This document shows positions 51,777 through 60,327 of a DNA stretch of 64,000 nucleotides, piece by piece. Source of the stretch: an uncultured Clostridia bacterium. Its GTDB lineage: Bacteria > Bacillota > Clostridia > Oscillospirales > Ruminococcaceae. The translations under genes were made by a program, and so were the position numbers. The notes beneath the pieces were generated by a model that had not been told where the DNA came from, searched no databases, and saw only the letters and a list, made by a program, of their open reading frames with translations. The stretch covers positions 62,001 through 126,000 of the forward strand of contig CANRFB010000001.1 in NCBI GenBank assembly GCA_947629785.1, in the 5' to 3' direction. The stretch's first letter is position 1; each line of letters starts with the position of its first letter.

Positions 51777-53150
51777 TTGGATCTGATAAAAAAATTAACT
51801 TCGGAAAAATTTTACTTTTACTACATTACATCATTCATGTTGTTGATACCTGTATGCGAGCTTATTTCCCAATTATTAGGAACTGCTTACCTTACACTGC
51901 CTATTATACTTAATATCTATGGCGGTTCCGGACTTTTATCCTGCGCCTCTGCGCTTTACTTTAAATTCAGGAATAAAGAGATATATCCGTCAGACGTATT
52001 TTTCCTGCTGCTGATATTCTTTGCTTTGACAGCGCTGATATTTACAAAACAGGATAACGGATATACCACATCCTCTTTTAGCGGTGAACGTCCGCTGTAT
52101 TTCATGGCTTATTTCTCTCTGTTTTTTGCGGCAACGGCTCTGAACGGCATATCAACGCGCAGAAATGTCCTTTACGCATTGATAATAGTTTCCATAATTA
52201 ACGGAATAGTTGCGTTTTTTCAGTCTTTCGGAATACATCTGCCGGGCAATTCTATTTGCACGTCGGCGCAGAAATTTTGTTACGGACTTACTTTAAACAG
52301 TAACTGGTTTGCCGGATTGACAATTATTATGACCGCCGCTTGTGCGGGAATTTTCATTTTTTCGGAAAAGAACAGCAAACTGCGTTTGCCGTATCTTTTG
52401 CTTACAGCCCTTACCGTTTATGTTTCATTCTGCACCGAAGCGCGCATATCACTGCTTGGAAATATTGCAATAATATGCTTTTACATCGTATCATTTATTG
52501 TAATGAACGCAAAGGGTTATGATAAAGAAAAGCTTCACTCGCATATAATTTCTTTTCTTGCGGTAATGTTATGCTATGCCTCGGTTATTGCTGTAATAGC
52601 ATTGACAAGAGATACTTTCAAGCAGATGTTCGGCGAATTTTATAATGACATGACCCGCGATTTTGACGAATTCGGCAGCCGCCGCGGATATATCTGGAGA
52701 TTCGGTGTGGAAGCAATTCCGCATAACTGGCTGACAGGTGTAGGTCTTGATAATTTTGAGGAAGTATTCACAAGCAGCCCAAACTGGCATGAAGGTATGT
52801 ATACATCAAGCAAAGCGCATAATGAATATCTGCATACGGCAGTGACCGAAGGCGTATTTGCCGGAATAAATTATATCACGCTTATTGTATATGCCGCGGT
52901 AAAATCGGTAAAAAACATAATAAACACCAATGACGACAAAGAACGTTACATAAATTGGATATTTCTCGGAATAGTTGCAGGCTACGCGGCTCAGGCATTT
53001 GTAAACAGCAGTCTGTCAAATGTCGCACCGTATTTCTGGATAGCTCTGGGAATATGTATACATACTTCGGTACAAAATCCTTTAAAACTCAGGCAAAAAA
53101 ATAATTTGCCCGAAAACACACAGAAACGGTTGAAAATTTCAGAAAAATAG
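51777..53150 (+). CDS. O-antigen ligase/polymerase family membrane protein, copy 2
   Basis: The 457-residue protein starts at a TTG (51777) six bases after GGGGG. It is clearly a tandem paralogue of copy 1: RNKEIYPSDVFFLLLIFFAL and GERPLYFMAYFSLFFAA are identical in both, and the loop GSRRGYIWRFGVEAIPHNWLTGVGLDNFEEVF with HNEYLHTAVTEGVFAGINYI matches closely. The second half of the loop lost part of the spacer. Both probably act on cell-surface glycans, and galE follows. Confidence 0.85.
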   Translation: MDLIKKLTSEKFYFYYITSFMLLIPVCELISQLLGTAYLTLPIILNIYGGSGLLSCASALYFKFRNKEIYPSDVFFLLLIFFALTALIFTKQDNGYTTSSFSGERPLYFMAYFSLFFAATALNGISTRRNVLYALIIVSIINGIVAFFQSFGIHLPGNSICTSAQKFCYGLTLNSNWFAGLTIIMTAACAGIFIFSEKNSKLRLPYLLLTALTVYVSFCTEARISLLGNIAIICFYIVSFIVMNAKGYDKEKLHSHIISFLAVMLCYASVIAVIALTRDTFKQMFGEFYNDMTRDFDEFGSRRGYIWRFGVEAIPHNWLTGVGLDNFEEVFTSSPNWHEGMYTSSKAHNEYLHTAVTEGVFAGINYITLIVYAAVKSVKNIINTNDDKERYINWIFLGIVAGYAAQAFVNSSLSNVAPYFWIALGICIHTSVQNPLKLRQKNNLPENTQKRLKISEK

Positions 53151-53188
53151 TGTATAATTAAATTATATTTCACGAAAGGAAGTTTTTT

Positions 53189-54202
53189 ATGAGCAAAATT
53201 CTTGTAACAGGCGGCGCAGGATTTATCGGAAGCCACACCTGCGTGGAACTCCTTAACGCGGGTCACGAAATTGTCGTTATGGACAACTTTTCAAACTCCA
53301 AGCCTGAAGCGCTGAACCGCATCAAAAAAATAACCGGTAAAGATTTCAAGTTCTATGAGACCGATATTCTCGACTATGAAGGCACTTGCAGGATATTCAA
53401 AGAAAATCCCATTGACGCGGTAATACATTTCGCCGGTCTGAAAGCCGTTGGCGAATCCTGCGAAAAGCCGGTAGAATACTATTATAACAACATTTCCGGA
53501 ACTATAGAGCTTATAAAGGCTATGCGCGACAACGGCTGCAAAAATATAGTTTTCTCCTCCAGCGCAACAGTCTACGGAATGAACAACCCTGTTCCTTATA
53601 TCGAAACATACCCCACTTCCGCAACAAATCCTTACGGTTATACAAAAGTAATGATCGAGCAGATACTTACCGATACCGCAAAAGCCGACAGCCAATGGAG
53701 CGTTGTGCTTCTCCGCTACTTTAACCCCATCGGCGCACACGAAAGCGGACTTTTAGGCGAGGACCCCAACGGTATTCCAAACAATCTGCTGCCATATGTT
53801 GCGCAGGTAGCTTCCGGCAGACTCCCCTGCCTCAGCGTTTACGGAAATGATTACGACACTCCCGACGGAACAGGTGTAAGAGATTATATCCACGTTGTTG
53901 ACCTTGCAAAAGGTCACCTTTGCGCAGTGGATTACGCTTTAAAACACAAGGGTACGGAAGCCGTGAACCTCGGCACGGGAAAAGGCACCAGCGTTCTGGA
54001 AGTTGTCAAAGCTTTCGAGGAAGCTTCCGGCAAGAAAGTCAATTACAAGATCGCTCCCCGCCGCCCCGGAGATATTGCCACCTGTTACGCCAATACCGAC
54101 AAGGCAAAAGCGCTTTTCGGCTGGGAAGCCAAGGCGGATATTTCCCAGATGTGCCGCGACAGCTGGAACTTTACGGTAAAAAATCCGGAGGGCATAAAGT
54201 AA
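53189..54202 (+). CDS. galE: UDP-glucose 4-epimerase
   Basis: The 337-residue short-chain dehydrogenase has TGGAGFIGSHT (NAD loop), SSSATVYG and YGYTKVMIEQ (catalytic Tyr-x3-Lys). It interconverts UDP-glucose and UDP-galactose, supplying precursors for surface glycans. It follows the glycan ligase pair by 38 bp. Confidence 0.96.
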   Translation: MSKILVTGGAGFIGSHTCVELLNAGHEIVVMDNFSNSKPEALNRIKKITGKDFKFYETDILDYEGTCRIFKENPIDAVIHFAGLKAVGESCEKPVEYYYNNISGTIELIKAMRDNGCKNIVFSSSATVYGMNNPVPYIETYPTSATNPYGYTKVMIEQILTDTAKADSQWSVVLLRYFNPIGAHESGLLGEDPNGIPNNLLPYVAQVASGRLPCLSVYGNDYDTPDGTGVRDYIHVVDLAKGHLCAVDYALKHKGTEAVNLGTGKGTSVLEVVKAFEEASGKKVNYKIAPRRPGDIATCYANTDKAKALFGWEAKADISQMCRDSWNFTVKNPEGIK

Positions 54203-54284
54203 GCCCACAGCTTTCGGAAATACGCTATTCAGGCTGCACTGACCTTGTTTTTCCGCGATTTTTATAAAATTTTTGAAAAAGCCC

Positions 54285-54313
54285 TTGACAAGTCCGTGAA
54301 AACATGGTATAAT
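54285..54313 (+). promoter_or_regulatory. Promoter of tRNA-Arg
   Basis: TTGACA (54285-54290) and TATAAT (54308-54313) with a 17-bp spacer, 18 bp before the tRNA. Confidence 0.8.
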
Positions 54314-54331
54314 ATAGTTCGTTGACTGAAT

Positions 54332-54408
54332 GCGCTGCTAGCTCAGCTGGATAGAGTGACTGGCTACGAACCAGTAGGTCAGGGGTTCGAGTCCCTTGCA
54401 GCGCGCCA
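54332..54408 (+). tRNA. tRNA-Arg (anticodon ACG)
   Basis: The cloverleaf is complete: acceptor GCGCTGC/GCAGCGC, anticodon stem ACTGG/CCAGT with loop CTACGAA, TTCGAGT in the T loop, and an encoded CCA at 54406-54408. The anticodon ACG is the substrate of TadA, which is encoded at 16.5-17.5 kb. Confidence 0.97.
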
Positions 54409-54446
54409 CAAGGTTTCTGTATTTATGTACGGAAACCTTGTTTTTT
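54409..54446 (+). terminator. Terminator of tRNA-Arg
   Basis: CAAGGTTTC pairs with GGAAACCTTG across a 13-base loop, followed by TTTTTT. Confidence 0.88.
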
Positions 54447-54450
54447 ATTC

Positions 54451-54479
54451 TTTACAAAATCAACAGAATATGGTATAAT
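54451..54479 (+). promoter_or_regulatory. Promoter of lepA-hemW
   Basis: TTTACA (54451-54456) and TATAAT (54474-54479) with a 17-bp spacer, 34 bp before the lepA TTG start. Confidence 0.65.
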
Positions 54480-54512
54480 ATGTTTTGTATTAGTTTCAAA
54501 GGAAGTGTTAAT

Positions 54513-56321
54513 TTGTCTTACGATCAGGAAAATATCCGCAATTTCTGCATAATCGCGCATATAGACCACGGGAAATCCACCCTCGCCGACAGAATTCTGG
54601 AACTTACTTCCACAGTTGCCAAACGTGACATGGAAGAACAGCTTCTTGACAATATGGATATTGAGCGTGAACGCGGTATCACTATAAAAGCAAGAGCCGT
54701 CAGGCTGAATTATAAAGCACAGAACGGCAAGGACTATGTTTTCAACCTTATTGACACCCCCGGTCATGTGGACTTTAACTATGAAGTTTCCCGCTCCCTT
54801 GTCGCCTGCGAGGGCGCAGTGCTTGTGGTGGACGCTTCTCAGGGAATCGAAGCCCAGACCCTTGCAAACACATACCTTGCCATTGAAAACGACCTTGAAG
54901 TCATGCCCGTTATAAATAAGATAGATCTTCCCTCAGCAGACCCGCAAAGAGTTTGTGACGAAATAGAAAGCGTTATCGGAATTCCCGCGGACGACGCACC
55001 GAGAATTTCCGCAAAAACAGGAATTAACGTTGAATCTGTTCTTGAAAAAATAGTCACCGACATTCCCTGCCCGAAAGGGGATATTTCCAAGCCGCTGAAA
55101 GCGCTTATTTTCGACTGCTTTTACGACAGCTACAAGGGCGTAATTATCTACGTCCGCGTTATTGACGGCGAAGTTAAGATCGGTGACACTATTCGCCTTA
55201 TGGCAACAGGCGCGGAATTTACCGTTACCGAAGCGGGGTACATGGGCGCGGTGGAACTTGTCAACGCGGGTTCTCTCAAAGCGGGCGAAGTCGGTTATAT
55301 CACCGCTTCTATAAAATCCATAGGCGACACAAAGGTCGGCGATACAGTTACCAATGCGGAAAACCCCTGCGAAAGCGCACTTCCCGGATACCGTGAAGTA
55401 AACCCAATGGTTTTCAGCGGAATTTATCCCGCAGACGGCGCACGTTACGGAGACCTCCGCGACGCTCTGGAAAAACTTCAGCTCAACGACGCTTCCCTGT
55501 CCTTTGAACCCGAAACTTCCGTTGCGCTGGGATTCGGCTTCCGCTGCGGATTTCTCGGACTTCTCCACATGGAAATAATTCAGGAACGCCTTGAACGGGA
55601 ATACGACCTCGACCTTGTTACCACCGCTCCGTCTGTTATTTACAAGGTAAACCTTACCAACGGCGAAACGGTATACATTGACAATCCTACAAATTACCCC
55701 GATCCCGCAAATATTTCCTCGGCGGAAGAACCTATGGTAAAGGCTTCCATACTTTCCCCAAGCGACTATGTGGGGAACATCATGGAACTTTGTCAGGGCA
55801 GACGGGGAATTTTCAAGAATATGACCTATCTTGACGAAACGCGGGTAGAACTTCACTATGAACTGCCGTTAAACGAGATAGTTTACGACTTTTTCGACGC
55901 GCTCAAATCAAGGACCAAGGGTTATGCGTCCTTTGACTATGAATTTATGGGTTACGCTCCCTCAAAGCTTGTGAAACTTGACATAATGCTTAACGGGGAG
56001 ATAGTGGACGCGCTTTCGTTCATAGTTCATGCGGACAACGCTTACGGACGGGCAAGAAAAATCGCCGAAAAGCTGAAAGACAACATTCCGAGACAACTCT
56101 TTGAAGTTCCCATTCAGGCTGCCATCGGCGGAAAGATAATCGCCCGCGAAACCGTCAAAGCTATGCGGAAAGATGTTCTTGCAAAGTGCTACGGCGGCGA
56201 CATCACCCGAAAGAAAAAGCTTCTCGAAAAGCAGAAAGAGGGCAAGAAGCGTATGCGGAAGCTGGGAACGGTGGAAGTTCCGCAGGAAGCGTTCATGGCT
56301 GTCCTCAAACTTGACGAATGA
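54513..56321 (+). CDS. lepA: Elongation factor 4 (LepA) GTPase
   Basis: The start is a TTG at 54513 (AAGGAAG seven bases upstream), which gives the family-length 602 residues beginning [24 protein letters not shown] longer open frame to 54396 overlaps the tRNA and is not used. GTPase motifs [17 protein letters not shown] and NKIDLP are present, and the C-terminal domain ends as in LepA. It back-translocates or remodels stalled ribosomes. hemW overlaps its stop (ATGA). Confidence 0.97.
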   Translation: MSYDQENIRNFCIIAHIDHGKSTLADRILELTSTVAKRDMEEQLLDNMDIERERGITIKARAVRLNYKAQNGKDYVFNLIDTPGHVDFNYEVSRSLVACEGAVLVVDASQGIEAQTLANTYLAIENDLEVMPVINKIDLPSADPQRVCDEIESVIGIPADDAPRISAKTGINVESVLEKIVTDIPCPKGDISKPLKALIFDCFYDSYKGVIIYVRVIDGEVKIGDTIRLMATGAEFTVTEAGYMGAVELVNAGSLKAGEVGYITASIKSIGDTKVGDTVTNAENPCESALPGYREVNPMVFSGIYPADGARYGDLRDALEKLQLNDASLSFEPETSVALGFGFRCGFLGLLHMEIIQERLEREYDLDLVTTAPSVIYKVNLTNGETVYIDNPTNYPDPANISSAEEPMVKASILSPSDYVGNIMELCQGRRGIFKNMTYLDETRVELHYELPLNEIVYDFFDALKSRTKGYASFDYEFMGYAPSKLVKLDIMLNGEIVDALSFIVHADNAYGRARKIAEKLKDNIPRQLFEVPIQAAIGGKIIARETVKAMRKDVLAKCYGGDITRKKKLLEKQKEGKKRMRKLGTVEVPQEAFMAVLKLDE

Positions 56322-57376
56322 GTCGGGGACTTTATATACACGTTCCTTTCTGCGTAAGGAAATGCCGTTACTGCGATTTCTTTTCGGTAACGGACGTTTC
56401 CCTTGCGGAAAGCTACGTCCACAGCACTATAAGGAATATTTCTGCGCTGAATGAAAGCTTTTCAACGGTGTATTTCGGCGGCGGAACGCCCTCGCTGCTT
56501 TCGGCGGAACAGATAAACAGAATACTTTCCGCGGCGGATATTGAAAGCGGCGCGGAAGTTTCCATGGAGATCAACCCCGGAACTGCGCGGGAAAGCTATT
56601 TCAGAGAAATAAAAGCCGCAGGAGTAAACCGAATTTCTTTCGGGATACAGTCTTTCAACGACAAGGAACTTTCGGCTCTGGGAAGAATACACAAGGCTTC
56701 CGAAGCAGTCTCGGCTGTTCTTTCCGCAAACAAGGCGGGGTTTGAAAACATCAGCGGGGACATTATGCTTGCCGTTCCGTTCCAGACTGAAAATTCCATG
56801 CGGGAAACTCTTGAAAAGGCGGTTTCTCTGCCGCTTACCCACATTTCGGCGTATCTGCTGAAAGTTGAAGATGGCACTCCCCTTTCCAAAGACCGATCGC
56901 TACTTGAAGCGCTCCCCTCCGAGGACGGAACTGCGGATATCTACCTTGAAACGGTAGATTTCCTTGAAAATCACGGTTTTGAACAGTACGAAATTTCAAA
57001 TTTCTCCAAAAACGGCTTTGAATGTAAGCACAATCTGAAATACTGGCACTGTGAGGAATACTGCGGCATAGGCGTTTCCGCCCACGGTTTTGCAGAGGGT
57101 GAACGTTACCGCTGCGGCGATACTATAGAAAGCTTTATAAATTCCCCGCTGCAAAGGAACATTCCCACTGGAAAGGGCGGCGATACCGAAGAACGCGCCA
57201 TGCTGGCGTTAAGGCTTACAAAGGAGGGCATACCCGTTACAATGTTCCCGAACCTTGAAAAACGTTCGGAACAGCTTATAAAAAACGGTCTTGCCCGAAT
57301 TGAAAACGGTTTTCTGAAACTTACAGCCAAGGGGTGTCTTGTTTCAAATCAGGTAATAGTTTATTGTATAGGATAA
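56318..57376 (+). CDS. hemW: HemW-type radical SAM haem chaperone (CPO-III-like)
   Basis: The 352-residue protein has [16 protein letters not shown] (the CxxxCxxC radical SAM cluster), [25 protein letters not shown] and the C-terminal winged region. It lacks the extra N-terminal region of true HemN, so it is HemW, thought to deliver haem rather than oxidise coproporphyrinogen. The lepA-hemW order with a four-base overlap is widespread in Firmicutes. Confidence 0.93.
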   Translation: MSRGLYIHVPFCVRKCRYCDFFSVTDVSLAESYVHSTIRNISALNESFSTVYFGGGTPSLLSAEQINRILSAADIESGAEVSMEINPGTARESYFREIKAAGVNRISFGIQSFNDKELSALGRIHKASEAVSAVLSANKAGFENISGDIMLAVPFQTENSMRETLEKAVSLPLTHISAYLLKVEDGTPLSKDRSLLEALPSEDGTADIYLETVDFLENHGFEQYEISNFSKNGFECKHNLKYWHCEEYCGIGVSAHGFAEGERYRCGDTIESFINSPLQRNIPTGKGGDTEERAMLALRLTKEGIPVTMFPNLEKRSEQLIKNGLARIENGFLKLTAKGCLVSNQVIVYCIG

Positions 57377-57412
57377 TTGGCGGCAATCTGAATTAAAAAG
57401 GAATGATAGATA

Positions 57413-58249
57413 ATGACGGGACTTGTTTTAGAGGGCGGAACGTTCCGCGGGATATTTTCCGCGGGGATAATGGACGCCTTTATCGAAGATGGAATAGAAT
57501 TCCCATATGTCATAGGCGTTTCAGCGGGAATTTCAAACGGTGTTTCCTACGTTTCAAAACAGTTCGGACGGAACATTGAAATTCTCGAAAAATACCGTAA
57601 TGACAAGCGGTACCTCGGTATGCGGAATTTTGCCAGATGCCGCAGTATGTTCGGGCTGGACTTTGTTTTCGGAGAAATACCGCAGACGTTGGTTCCCTTT
57701 GACTATGAGGAATTCCACAGATACAAAGGCACCTGCTTTGTAGGCGTGACCAATGCGCTTACGGGAAAGTCAGAGTTCTTCAACGCTCTTGAAGATGATG
57801 AGAATTTCAGCTTTCTCCGAGCCACCTGCGCGATACCTGGATATTTCCCCGCAATAATGATAAACGACACACCGTATTTTGACGGCGGGCTTGCCTGCCC
57901 CGTGGCAATAAAGCAAGCGCTGAAGGACGGCTGTTCAAAAGCGGTCATACTGCTGACCCAGCCCGAGGGATTCGTTAAAAAATGCGGAAAGGGCAATATT
58001 GCCGTAAGTCAGCTTATCCACAGAAAATATCCCGAAATTGAAATGCTTCTGCTTGTACGCCATAAAATTTACAACAAGCAGATGGAATTCTGCAACGAGC
58101 TTGAACGCCGCGGAAAAGCAATAATTTTCCGTCCCTCCCACAAGCTGAACAGTTTTGAAAAGGACGAAAAAGTCCTCCGCCAAGTATGGCAGGAGGGTTA
58201 CGAAATGGGTAAAGCAAGGGCGGAGGAAGTCCGCAGTTTTATGAATTGA
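57413..58249 (+). CDS. Patatin-like phospholipase (YjjU/RssA type)
   Basis: The 278-residue protein has the anion-hole loop EGGTFRG, the nucleophile elbow G35-V-S37-A-G39 and the catalytic Asp157 in YFDGG, the Ser-Asp dyad of patatins. It is soluble and likely an acyl hydrolase of lipids. AAAGGAATG precedes the ATG. It lies 36 bp after hemW. Confidence 0.93.
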   Translation: MTGLVLEGGTFRGIFSAGIMDAFIEDGIEFPYVIGVSAGISNGVSYVSKQFGRNIEILEKYRNDKRYLGMRNFARCRSMFGLDFVFGEIPQTLVPFDYEEFHRYKGTCFVGVTNALTGKSEFFNALEDDENFSFLRATCAIPGYFPAIMINDTPYFDGGLACPVAIKQALKDGCSKAVILLTQPEGFVKKCGKGNIAVSQLIHRKYPEIEMLLLVRHKIYNKQMEFCNELERRGKAIIFRPSHKLNSFEKDEKVLRQVWQEGYEMGKARAEEVRSFMN

Positions 58250-58264
58250 TTTGTGTTTTACAGT

Positions 58265-58311
58265 AAAATCGGGTCGCAAAGCTTATTTTCTGAGCTTTAC
58301 GACCCGATTTT
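58265..58311. terminator. Bidirectional terminator, patatin / XRE genes
   Basis: AAAATCGGGTCG pairs with CGACCCGATTTT, and an inner AAAGCT/AGCTTT extends the stem. Confidence 0.9.
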
Positions 58312-58318
58312 GTTCACT

Positions 58319-58630
58319 CTACATAATATACGGCAGCAAAGCCATGAATGCGCTTTCCACTCGGACACGGCGTTCATCGTCCATGCTGTCAAGCTGCTCG
58401 ATAAGCGTTTTCCCGCCGCTGCTGTTTTCCCCGAACAATATATAATCGGTGGATACCCTTAACGCCTCGGAAATCCTTACCAATGTATCCAATGACATAG
58501 CCTTTGTTCCCCGCTCTATCTCATAGATATAGTGGGGCGTTACATTTATCATTTCGGAAAGTTTCTCCTGCGAGTAGCTGTGCCGCCTGCGCTCTGCTTT
58601 TATGCGAGCCCCTACTTTTATCAATTCCAT
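58319..58630 (-). CDS. XRE-family HTH regulator
   Basis: The 103-residue protein has an HTH at about 6-60 (GARIKAERRRHSYSQEKLSEMINVTPHYIYEIERGTKAMSLDTLVRISEALRVSTDYILFG) and a short C-terminal helix. It is divergent from the broken chemoreceptor gene. A perfect palindrome at 58710-58734 in the gap may be its operator. Confidence 0.88.
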   Translation of the reverse strand: MELIKVGARIKAERRRHSYSQEKLSEMINVTPHYIYEIERGTKAMSLDTLVRISEALRVSTDYILFGENSSGGKTLIEQLDSMDDERRVRVESAFMALLPYIM

Positions 58631-58709
58631 ACCATAGTCTTCCTAAAATCAATATTTATAGATATTATATAACAATCCCCCTTTAAATAACACTATCAAA
58701 CAGATATAA

Positions 58710-58734
58710 TTAATATATCTGTAAGATATATTAA
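58710..58734. promoter_or_regulatory. 25-bp palindrome in the divergent XRE/MCP gap
   Basis: TTAATATATCT and AGATATATTAA are exact complements around GTA. The half-site TTAATATATCT recurs at about 58782. The 290-bp gap also holds a likely MCP promoter: TTGCCA (58811-58816) and TATAAT (58835-58840). Confidence 0.55.
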
Positions 58735-58923
58735 CGCTGTAAATTGCTAAATTTATCTAATTTTGTTAAATATTATATAAAATTAATATATCTTTTAGCT
58801 ATAATTACTATTGCCAAATGTAATAGATGTATGTTATAATATAGAAAATTAAAGAAAAATGTCAAATTTAGCTCAAATTTTATTAACTTTGGCGTTTTAA
58901 GAAGGTTATGGAGGATATTATTG

Positions 58924-60314
58924 ATGTCTAAACTGGGAAAGAAGCTTAACATTATTATATTAGGCTCTGTGATTGTAATGCTGTTTATCCTGTTAAGCAG
59001 CCTGTTGGTGCTGATATATAAAAATTCCACTGCACTTATAGAAAATCAGCTTACCGCGGACGTGGAAGTCTTTAAGGCAAGCGTAAATTCACATATCGAC
59101 AGATCAGCGAAGATCGCCGAATACTGGAGCAGCGTAGGAATGGACGCGGACGCTCTGGAAAACGGCGATTTCAGTATTATTGAAAAGGCATGGGCAACTC
59201 AGGCTGAAACTGAAAACGATTTCTGCGCCATTCTTGACACAAACGGGAATGTTGCATGGAAAACTCCCAACTTTGATCTTGTTTCCTACGATGCTCAGAA
59301 TATAATCAGTTCGGGAAATTCAGTGCGCGGACTTTTCAAAGGCGAAAATGTTCCCCTGTCTGCAAGATATATGGGACCTGTTTCAAAGGACGGTTCAAAC
59401 ATCGGCGCGATAATAGTAGGCTTTGATCTTTCCGAAGTCGAATATCTCGAAGAACTCAAAGAACAGACAGACGCGCAGGTAACGATCTTTGCGGGAAAGA
59501 CCCGCTATGCCACCACCGTTACAAACGATGACGGCACCCGCGCAGTCGGCACGGACATGGCGGAAAATGTTGAGGAGACCGTTATTCTCAACGGAATAAC
59601 CTACAAAGGCACCGCCGAAATTCTCGGCGAACGCCACTATGTTCTTTACGAACCTATCTATGACTACAACAATGATGTTATCGGCGCATATTTTGCGGGA
59701 TATTCAGCAGAGGACGTTTACGCTATGCTCCGCGGAGTTATTTTCACCGCCGTTATATGCGCAGTAATAACCGTTCTTATCCTCAGTTTTGTTATAATGG
59801 TTATCGTCCGCAGATTCATTGAAAAACCCCTCCACGCCGTGGAAAAGATCGCAAGCGAAATGCGGGAGGGCAGATTTTCCGTTCCCGACAGCAGATTCAA
59901 TTTTGCAAATGACGAAATGGGCAGTTTCGCGCGGAAAATTCCGCAAAGGCAAATAAACTTTCACAGCAGAGCGTTCAAAAAATAGACGAACAGAACGAAG
60001 ACATCAACAACATGATGACTGCTATGCAGGTGATCATGGACAAATCCAACAAAATAAGCAATATTATACAGACAATTGATGATATAGCGTTCCAGACAAA
60101 TATCCTTGCGTTAAACGCCACAGTTGAAGCCGCTCACGCAGGCGAGGCGGGAAAAGGTTTTGCAGTAGTTGCCGATGAAGTCCGCAACCTTGCCGCAAAG
60201 AGCGCGGAAGCCGCAAAAAGCACGGCGGATCTTATTTCCTCGACCATTGAAGCCGTTACGGGCGGCGCAAAGATCGCCGAGGAGACTGCCGCTGCATTTA
60301 TTGTAATTATGTAA
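58924..60314 (+). pseudogene. Methyl-accepting chemotaxis protein, broken by deletion and frameshift
   Basis: The first part (58924-59985) encodes a signal-anchor helix, an extracellular Cache-type sensor, a second transmembrane helix and a HAMP start (KIASEMREGRFSV). At about 59930 the frame shifts. The downstream frame reads [20 protein letters not shown] and continues into the MCP hairpin ([43 protein letters not shown]). The region between HAMP and this coil, normally well over 100 residues, is absent. The C-terminus stops at [12 protein letters not shown], so the last methylation helix is missing too. Two deletions are the simplest reading. Confidence 0.85.
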
Positions 60315-60327
60315 ATTACAGTTTTTT
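60301..60327 (+). terminator. Terminator after the MCP pseudogene
   Basis: TGTAATT and AATTACA flank ATGTA and are followed by six T. The left half lies in the pseudogene end, the right half in the last codons of the helicase gene on the other strand. Confidence 0.65.

Noticed and set aside
54396-54512. N-terminal extension of LepA into the tRNA
   Set aside because: It overlaps the tRNA 3' end and its terminator; a TTG with a ribosome site at 54513 gives the normal length.
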